Assembly (NCBI GenBank): GCA_050115015.1
Contig: JASFRI010000030.1
Location: 1-19,409 of the forward strand
Reading direction: 5' to 3'
DNA length: 19,409 bases
Source: JASFRI01 sp050115015
GTDB taxonomy: Bacteria; Acidobacteriota; Polarisedimenticolia; CBDVAL01
Positions 14,581 through 19,409 of this stretch are shown piece by piece (the stretch's first letter is position 1; each line of letters starts with the position of its first letter). Made by a program: the position numbers and the translations under genes. The notes below the pieces were generated by a model. That model was given only the letters and a program-made list of their open reading frames with translations. It was not told the DNA's origin and did not search any database.

Positions 14581-15600
14581 ATGACGGCCCTCGACGTCGT
14601 CCGGGACACCATCCTGGTGACCGCCTTCGTCGGCGTCATGATGGTGGCGGTGGAGTACCTCCACGTCCTGACCCGGGGTGCCTGGCCCAGGCTCCTGGCC
14701 ACGGCGGGGTGGATCCAGGTGCCCGTCGGCGTCCTGCTGGGGACGCTGCCCGGCTGCCTGGGCTCGTTCGCGGTGGTGGCGCTCTACTCCCACCGGATGA
14801 TCTCCTTCGGCGCGCTCGTGGGCTGCATGATCGCCACCTCCGGGGACGAGGCCTTCGTGATGCTGGCGCTGTTCCCGGAGCGGGCCGTCGAGATCATGCT
14901 CATCCTCGCCGCGGTCGGGCTGCTCGCCGGGGTCGCCACCGACCGTCTCTACCGGCCCCACGGGTCGCCGGGACGATGCGAGGAGGACCTGCTGCACGCC
15001 GGGGAGGACTGCCGGGCACTGGAACCCCCACTCCTGCCGGTTCGCCCGCCCCGGTGGACCCTGGCGCGCGGTGCGCTGGTCACCGCCACCGCCCTGTTCG
15101 TCCTGGCGGTGGCGACCGGCGGGGCGGGGCCGGAGCGTTGGAGCTGGCTGCGGTGGACGCTGCTCCTGGCCGGGAGCTTCGGCTGCTTCGTGTCGCTCAC
15201 GGCGCCGCAGCATTTTCTCGAGGAGCACCTCTGGCGACATGTGGCGCTGCGCCACGTCCCGCAGGTCTTCCTCTGGACCCTGGGGGCCCTCGCCGTCACG
15301 GCGCTGATCGAGCGCCTCCTACCCGTGGAGCATCTGGGCGAGACGGGGCGCTGGCTCGCCCTGGGGGCCGCGGCGCTGCTGGGGCTGATCCCCGAGTCGG
15401 GGCCCCACCTGCTGGTGGTCACGCTGTTCGACCGCGGCGTCGTGCCGTTGAGCGTGCTGCTGACCAGCTCCATCGTCCAGGACGGACACGGTATGCTCCC
15501 GCTGCTCGCCTGGTCCCGTGCCGATTTCCTCCGGGTGAAGGCGATCAACCTGGCGATCGGGCTGGCGGTGGGCGCGGCGCTGCTGGCCCTGGGCCGCTGA
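14581..15600 (+). CDS. putative 10TM heavy-metal/manganese exporter (ArsP_2/PF11449-like)
   Basis: A 339-residue polytopic inner-membrane protein. The first half has PGCLGSF (57-63) and SGDEAFVML (87-95). The second half has IPESGPH (270-276) and DGHGMLPLL (301-309). These paired motifs on inverted halves are the signature I recall for proteins annotated as 10TM heavy-metal exporters or putative manganese transporters. A cytosolic linker (about 125-157) carries Cys and His, and H211, H216, H220 and H225 form a regular His cluster. The substrate is unproven. The SD is poor (G-rich stretch), so translation may depend on coupling to the upstream gene. Confidence 0.75.
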   Translation: MTALDVVRDTILVTAFVGVMMVAVEYLHVLTRGAWPRLLATAGWIQVPVGVLLGTLPGCLGSFAVVALYSHRMISFGALVGCMIATSGDEAFVMLALFPERAVEIMLILAAVGLLAGVATDRLYRPHGSPGRCEEDLLHAGEDCRALEPPLLPVRPPRWTLARGALVTATALFVLAVATGGAGPERWSWLRWTLLLAGSFGCFVSLTAPQHFLEEHLWRHVALRHVPQVFLWTLGALAVTALIERLLPVEHLGETGRWLALGAAALLGLIPESGPHLLVVTLFDRGVVPLSVLLTSSIVQDGHGMLPLLAWSRADFLRVKAINLAIGLAVGAALLALGR

Positions 15601-15658
15601 TCGTCGTCGGCGATGGCACGGAGGCTGCTTGCCGCACACCCGGGGGGTGGCTCTCGCG

Positions 15659-16546
15659 ATGACCGCACCGGTCGATTCCTACAAGTTCCTGAGCTACGGC
15701 ACCCGCAAGCTGGTGGAGGCCTGGACCCGCCGGGAACCCCGGCGGGAGATCCCGTGGACATCGCTCCCCGGCCCGCTGTCCCGCTGCCGGCTGGCGCTGG
15801 TGAGCACCGCAGGCCTGGCGATGGCGACGGATCGCCCCTTCGATCAGGAGGGTGAGGTTCGCAATCCCTGGTGGGGCGATCCGAGCTTCCGGGTCATCCC
15901 CCAGGACGCCGATCCGCGGGACGTCCGCATCTACCACCTGCACATGGAGACCCGCTACGCCGAGGAGGACCTGGACTGCGTCCTGCCGCTGCGGCGCCTC
16001 GCGGAGCTGGCGAGGGCAGGGGAGGTGGGGGAGCCGGCCCCGTCCCACTTCTCCTTCATGGGCTACATCCTGGACCCGACGGCCCTGCTGCGGGACACGG
16101 TCCCGGAGATGATCCGCGTCCTTCACCGCGAGGAGGTGGATGCCGTCCTGCTGATCCCGTTCTGACCCACCTGCTGCTGGTCCGTCGGACTGGTGCAGCG
16201 GGAATTCGAGGCGGCCGGCGTCGCCACGGTGACCCTGTCGTCCATCCCGGTCCTGACGGCGTCGGTGGGGGTGCCCCGGGTGGCGGCGATCGAGTTCCCG
16301 GGCGGCCGGCCCCTGGGGCAGCCCGGGGACCGGGAGGGTCAGGCGGGGGTGCTGCGCGCCGCCCTGCGGGTCCTGGAGGAGGCGCCCGGGCCCGGGACCG
16401 TCGTGGACCTGCCGTTCCGATGGCCGGAGCGCCGTTCGCAGGTCCGATCCTCCGCGCCACAGCCGCCGCCCATCGCCAGGCTGATCCAGCGGAAGCCGTG
16501 GCTGCTCCCCCGGCTGCTGAACCGCGATCCCCCGGCCGACCCGTAG
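15659..16546 (+). CDS. GrdB/PrdB-related selenoprotein (in-frame TGA read as selenocysteine)
   Basis: A single reading frame of 295 residues interrupted by TGA at 16163-16165, read here as Sec169. The N-terminal part (PVDSYKFL ... RIYHLHMETRYAEEDLD ... DAVLLIPF) resembles the glycine/sarcosine/betaine/D-proline reductase selenoprotein B family. After the TGA the same frame continues PTCCWSVGLVQREFEAAGV and GVPRVAAIEFPGG, the expected continuation, to TAG at 16544-16546. U169-P-T-C172 forms a UxxC redox motif where homologues, as I recall them, carry CPxC or UPxC. A SECIS-like hairpin follows the TGA directly. It is probably a thiol/selenol oxidoreductase; the substrate is unknown. Alternative starts are TTG 15629 (GGAGG 4 nt upstream) and GTG 15647. 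Last gene of the cassette. Selenocysteine machinery is not in the window. Confidence 0.8.
16163..16202 (+). promoter_or_regulatory. bacterial SECIS element (UGA plus downstream hairpin)
   Basis: Directly after the UGA, bases 16170-16177 pair with 16195-16202 (8 bp, one G-U), and GGUCC (16179-16183) pairs with GGACU (16187-16191) around a GUC loop. Counting the UGA U as 1, the unpaired U is at 16 and the loop G-U at 22-23. In E. coli fdhF the equivalent bulged U and loop G-U are at 17 and 23-24. SelB-dependent Sec insertion is inferred from this geometry. Confidence 0.65.
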
Positions 16547-16616
16547 ACGTGGCCTCACGGATCGCGGCGAGGGCCCGGGACCGCGCGACGCGCGCCCGCC
16601 CCCGAACCGGGAGCAC

Positions 16617-16645
16617 CGTCAGGGTCCGCGATAGCCCCTCTGACG
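16617..16645. terminator. possible terminator hairpin after the selenoprotein gene
   Basis: CGTCAGGG (16617-16624) pairs with CTCTGACG (16638-16645), an 8-bp stem with one G-T pair and a 13-nt loop, 71 nt after the selenoprotein stop and upstream of the ferritin-like promoter. It lacks a T-tract, so intrinsic termination is uncertain. Confidence 0.3.
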
Positions 16646-16665
16646 CCGCCGGTACCCGGCCGTCG

Positions 16666-16674
16666 TGCTAGAAT
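16666..16674 (+). promoter_or_regulatory. candidate extended -10 promoter (TGCTAGAAT) for the ferritin-like gene
   Basis: GTGCTAGAAT is an extended -10 element (TGN plus TAGAAT), 88 nt before the ATG. No matching -35 is seen 17 bp upstream. It nearly repeats the box before the MscS operon. Confidence 0.4.
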
Positions 16675-16762
16675 CGCGTCGTAACGATCCCGACAGTTCC
16701 CGCGGAGCCCGCCGGGATAGCCCGGACGGCTCCCGTTCCGGTCCCAGAAAAAGGAGATACCC

Positions 16763-17188
16763 ATGTCCGACGCCGCGATCCTGGAGAAGATGAACCAGAT
16801 CCTCCAGCTGGAGCTCGAGGGTGTGAACCGGTACCTGCATCACTCCTTCATGGTCTTCGGCTTCTCCCGCAAGCCGATCGTCAGCTACTTCCGGACCCAG
16901 GCCGACGAGTCGATCCAGCACGCCATCCTGCTCGGGGAGAAGATCGTCGCCCGCGGCGGCCATCCGACCATCGTCACCGAGGCGCGCTGGGAGCCCGAGA
17001 AGCACACCGTCCTCGAGATGCTGCAGATCAACCTGGAGGCGGAGAAGCGGGTCCTGGGCGAGTACGCCGCCCTCCTGAAGCTGGTCCCGGAGGACGATGT
17101 GGCCCTCGAGGAGCTCGTCCGCGGTCAGATCCGGGCCGAGCAGGAGCACGTCGAGGAGCTCGAGAAGTACATCCGCAACCCCGAGTAG
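16763..17188 (+). CDS. bacterioferritin-like diiron protein
   Basis: A 141-residue, four-helix ferritin-like protein with a strong SD (AAAGGAG) 8 nt before the ATG. Candidate diiron ligands are E17 (LELEGVNRY), E49 with H53 (ADESIQH), E94 (NLEAEKRV) and E126 with H129 (RAEQEHVEELEKY). The pattern matches bacterioferritin/ferritin-like domains and includes GEKIVARGGHP, typical of a Bfr-like subgroup. It probably stores or detoxifies iron, or protects against peroxide, in the cytosol. It is shorter than E. coli Bfr (about 158 aa). It has its own candidate promoter and converges on gltA. Confidence 0.85.
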   Translation: MSDAAILEKMNQILQLELEGVNRYLHHSFMVFGFSRKPIVSYFRTQADESIQHAILLGEKIVARGGHPTIVTEARWEPEKHTVLEMLQINLEAEKRVLGEYAALLKLVPEDDVALEELVRGQIRAEQEHVEELEKYIRNPE

Positions 17189-17200
17189 ACCGGCCCCGAC

Positions 17201-17233
17201 AAGAAAACGGCCCGCCGGCGGTGCCGGCGGGCC
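17201..17233 (-). terminator. intrinsic terminator of gltA
   Basis: GGCCCGCCGGC (17209-17219) and GCCGGCGGGCC (17223-17233) form a perfect 11-bp stem with a GGT loop. Reading leftward from gltA, the stem is followed by GTTTTCTT, a T-tract. On the plus strand no T-tract follows, so it acts mainly for gltA, although the hairpin may also slow readthrough from the ferritin-like gene. Confidence 0.85.
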
Positions 17234-17299
17234 ATGCCCTCCATCATCCCCCGCGGCCGGCGGCAGGCGCGCGCGCCGGTGCGACGGGCCCGTGGGGTC

Positions 17300-18607
17300 T
17301 CACCCCGCGGCGACCGGCTGCGCCTCCCTGTCCTCCAGGGGAACGAACGGCCGCTTGTCGTAGCCCAGGAACAGCTGGCGCGGCCGCGCGATCTTCTGCT
17401 CCGGGTCCTCCAGCATCTCCAGCCACTGGGCGATCCAGCCCGACGTCCGCGGGATGGCGAACAGCACCGTGAACGCGTCGGTGGGGAAGCCCATGGCCTG
17501 GTAGATGATTCCCGAGTAGAAGTCGACGTTCGGGTAGAGCTTCCGGTCCACGAAGTACTCGTCCTCCAGCGCGATCCGCTCGAGCTCGAGGGCGATGTCG
17601 AGCAGCGGGTTCTTGCCGGTGACCTCGAAGACCTGATCGGCGGTTTCCTTGATGATCCGGGCGCGGGGATCGTAGTTCTTGTAGATCCGGTGCCCGAAGC
17701 CCATCAGGCGCATCTCGCCGCCCTTGACGCGACGGATGAAGTCGGGGACGGCGTCCTTCGTGCCGATCTCCCGGAGCATGCGCAGCACCTGCTCGTTCGC
17801 GCCGCCGTGCAGCGGGCCGTAGAGTGCTGCCGCGGCCCCCGCGGTGGCGACGTACGGGTCGGCATGGGAGCTGCCGATGCTCCGCATGGCGTTGGCGGAG
17901 CAGTTCTGCTCGTGGTCCGCGTGCAGGATGAACAGCACTTCCAGGGCACGGCTGAGCACCGGGTCCGGATCGTACTGCCGCTCGGTCATGCGGTAGAGCA
18001 TGCTGAGGAAGTTGCCCGTGTAGCTCAGCTCGTTGTCCGGGTAGACGTACGGGAGGCCGGAGCGGTGACGGTAGGCGTAGGCGGCCACCGTCGGCACCTT
18101 GCCCAGAAGACGGTGGATCTGCTGCTTCCGCGCCTCCGGGTCCTGGATGTTCTTCGCGTCGGGGTAGAACGTCGACATCGCGGCCAGCGTGCTGACGAGG
18201 ATGCCCATGGGATGGGCGTCATGGTGGAAGCCCTCCATGAACTTCTTCGTGTTCTCGTGCAGCATCGTGTGGTGCGTGATGTTGTGGGTCCACTCGTCGA
18301 ACTGGGCCCGGGTCGGCAGCTCGCCGTGAATGATGAGGTAGGCGACCTCGAGGTAGTTGCTCTTCACAGCCAGCTCCTCGATGGGGTAGCCGCGGTAGCG
18401 CAGGATGCCTTTCTCGCCGTCGATGAACGTCACCCGGCTCTTGCAGGAAGCGGTGTTCTTGAAGGCCGGGTCGTAGCTCATGAGGCCGAAATCATCCTCG
18501 GAGACCTTGATCTGGCGGAGGTCCATGGCGCTGATGGCGCCGTTCTCCACCGGGACCTCGTACTGCTTGCCGGTCCGGTTGTCCTTGATGCTCAGCGTGT
18601 CGGTCAT
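17300..18607 (-). CDS. gltA: citrate synthase
   Basis: A 435-residue type II citrate synthase condensing acetyl-CoA and oxaloacetate as the entry step of the TCA cycle. The catalytic residues are H267 (GPLHGGANE), H306 (GFGHRIYKNYDPRA) and D362 (NVDFYSG). HADHEQNCS (229-237) and the N-terminal FIDGEKGILRYRGYPIEELA (61-80) are also conserved. Length and the extended N-terminal domain fit the hexameric, E. coli-like group. The ATG at 18607 is preceded by GGGAGG with good spacing. It is divergent from pckG, so entry to and exit from the TCA cycle may share a control region, and it ends at a strong intrinsic terminator. Confidence 0.97.
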   Translation of the reverse strand: MTDTLSIKDNRTGKQYEVPVENGAISAMDLRQIKVSEDDFGLMSYDPAFKNTASCKSRVTFIDGEKGILRYRGYPIEELAVKSNYLEVAYLIIHGELPTRAQFDEWTHNITHHTMLHENTKKFMEGFHHDAHPMGILVSTLAAMSTFYPDAKNIQDPEARKQQIHRLLGKVPTVAAYAYRHRSGLPYVYPDNELSYTGNFLSMLYRMTERQYDPDPVLSRALEVLFILHADHEQNCSANAMRSIGSSHADPYVATAGAAAALYGPLHGGANEQVLRMLREIGTKDAVPDFIRRVKGGEMRLMGFGHRIYKNYDPRARIIKETADQVFEVTGKNPLLDIALELERIALEDEYFVDRKLYPNVDFYSGIIYQAMGFPTDAFTVLFAIPRTSGWIAQWLEMLEDPEQKIARPRQLFLGYDKRPFVPLEDREAQPVAAG

Positions 18608-19010
18608 GACGACCTCCCTCGGATGGGGTGTGCTCGCAGGGCGGTCTGGGGGGCCATTCCGCCGGGGCAGCCGGGGGGGCAGGGGGCCCCGCCGGGGCAT
18701 TTCCGTCCGTGGATCCAGAAGAGCAAGTTCCGTGCCCGGGGGCCGGGCTCCGGGATTGCGTCCGGCGGGGCCATCTGCTGTAGACTGGACGGGAAGTGGG
18801 GCACAGCCCCCGCACACCCCCGGGGGGTGGGGAATGGCACCCACCCGGCCGCGGCAACCGGGACACGGCAGCCGGATGGCCGTCTCCGAGCGTGCCATGG
18901 CCCTCCCTCTCCCGGGCCTCGTCGGCGGGGGGTACGCATCTTGCTCACAACAAACCCGGATCGATCCAATTCGTCAGCGGCCGGTCCGGCCGATGGAAGG
19001 AGGGCGCGAC
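18608..19010. other. divergent gltA/pckG control region
   Basis: This 403-bp gap has no credible gene. It is extremely G/C-rich, with runs of G and C and a CACCCC/GGGGTG hairpin at 18815-18829. Weak pckG promoter candidates are TTGCGT (18756) with TAGACT (18781) at 19-bp spacing, and TTGCTC (18941) with TCCAAT (18965) at 18 bp. No confident promoter, operator or riboswitch was recognised. Confidence 0.4.
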
Positions 19011-19409
19011 ATGATCGTCGCCACCGAACGACGCACCGAGAACAAGGCCCTGCTGGACTGGGTCGCGGAGATGGCCGAGCTCTGCCAGCCGGACCAGGTC
19101 CACTGGTGTGACGGCTCGCAGGAGGAGTACGACGCTCTCTGCCAGCAGATGGTCGAGAGCGGCACCTTCACCCGGCTGAACCAGGAGAAGAGGCCCAACA
19201 GCTTCCTCTGCCGGTCGGACCCCTCGGACGTGGCCCGGGTCGAGGACCGCACGTTCATCTGCTGCCGCAACCCGGACGACGCCGGCCCCACGAACAACTG
19301 GGTCGACCCCCACGAGATGAAGAAAACCCTGCGGGGCCTGTTCGAGGGCTGCATGAAGGGGCGGACCATGTACGTGATCCCCTTCAGCATGGGGCCCCTC
19401 GGCTCTCCC
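19011..19409 (+). CDS. pckG: phosphoenolpyruvate carboxykinase (GTP), N-terminal part (3' truncated by window)
   Basis: The first 133 residues of GTP-dependent PEPCK, which converts oxaloacetate and GTP to PEP and CO2 in gluconeogenesis. The ATG at 19011 has a good SD (AAGGAGGG). The frame shows the family N terminus: NKALLDWVAEMAELCQPDQVHWCDGS, NSFLCRSDPSDVARVEDRTFIC with the substrate-binding Arg, NNWVDPHEM, then MYVIPFSMGPLGS. The nucleotide-binding loops and the reactive cysteine lie beyond the window. Divergent from gltA. Confidence 0.95.
   Translation, partial: MIVATERRTENKALLDWVAEMAELCQPDQVHWCDGSQEEYDALCQQMVESGTFTRLNQEKRPNSFLCRSDPSDVARVEDRTFICCRNPDDAGPTNNWVDPHEMKKTLRGLFEGCMKGRTMYVIPFSMGPLGSP

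Noticed and set aside
12862..15255. Long minus-strand open frame opposite the cassette
   Set aside because: Composition is Gly/Arg/Gln/Pro-rich and it overlaps four supported plus-strand genes; antisense artefact of high GC.
16163..16546. TGA as a true stop leaving a pseudogene or two separate genes
   Set aside because: The downstream frame shows no decay, has no own SD, begins in the middle of a domain, and a SECIS-like hairpin follows the TGA.
15633..18830. Similar GCACACCC...GGGGGGTGG strings at about 15633 and 18812
   Set aside because: Simple C/G runs in a GC-rich genome; contexts differ (gene start versus intergenic), so a shared regulatory site is not supported.
1..19409. CRISPR arrays, tRNA/rRNA genes, insertion sequences, attachment sites
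   Set aside because: No direct-repeat arrays, cloverleaf-like sequences, transposase or integrase genes, or terminal repeats were seen.

Overview
This 19.4 kb window is very GC-rich and densely coded. It looks like chromosome from an uncultured, respiratory, metal- and redox-active bacterium. The b6-type Rieske/cytochrome b genes with a multihaem cytochrome, the GTP-dependent PEP carboxykinase, the FG-GAP/MopE-type secreted protein and a probable selenoprotein would fit Acidobacteriota or a deltaproteobacterial-type lineage. That placement is inference; there is no rRNA or other phylogenetic marker here.

Layout. (1) 1-328: 3' end of an aldo/keto reductase. (2) 450-4381, minus strand: a carbonyl-reductase-like SDR, then a two-gene unit of a zinc-ribbon Ser/Thr kinase fused to a DUF2157-like membrane domain and a DUF4824-like membrane-anchored protein, joined by an ATGA overlap. 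(3) 4650-6941: a secreted FG-GAP/MopE-like protein. (4) 7213-12571, minus strand: a tightly overlapping operon, MscS-type channel > cytochrome b (b6 plus subunit-IV type) > Rieske protein > octahaem cytochrome with HEAT-like and TPR regions. This is a quinol-oxidising Rieske/b complex in which a multihaem cytochrome probably replaces cytochrome c1/f.

(5) 12710-16546, plus strand: a five-gene cassette consisting of a DUF134 regulator, a NifX/NafY-like cofactor-binding protein with a His/Cys tail, a Cys-rich TPR protein, a putative 10TM heavy-metal/manganese exporter, and a GrdB/PrdB-related protein. The last is split by an in-frame TGA that is best read as selenocysteine (residue 169, UxxC motif), with a bacterial-type SECIS hairpin directly downstream. 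The cassette has a clear TTGACC-17 bp-TATTGT promoter with a palindrome over the -10/start region. (6) 16763-19409: a bacterioferritin-like protein, convergent citrate synthase (gltA) with a strong intrinsic terminator between them, and the divergent 5' part of GTP-dependent PEP carboxykinase (pckG).

The most notable content is the selenoprotein and the metal/redox cassette it ends. Conventional gene calling would truncate the selenoprotein at 16165 and call its second half separately or not at all. Next in interest are the unusual Rieske/b operon with an MscS channel as first gene, and a shared -10-like motif (GCTASAAT) upstream of several genes, placed so close to two start codons that leaderless transcripts are likely.
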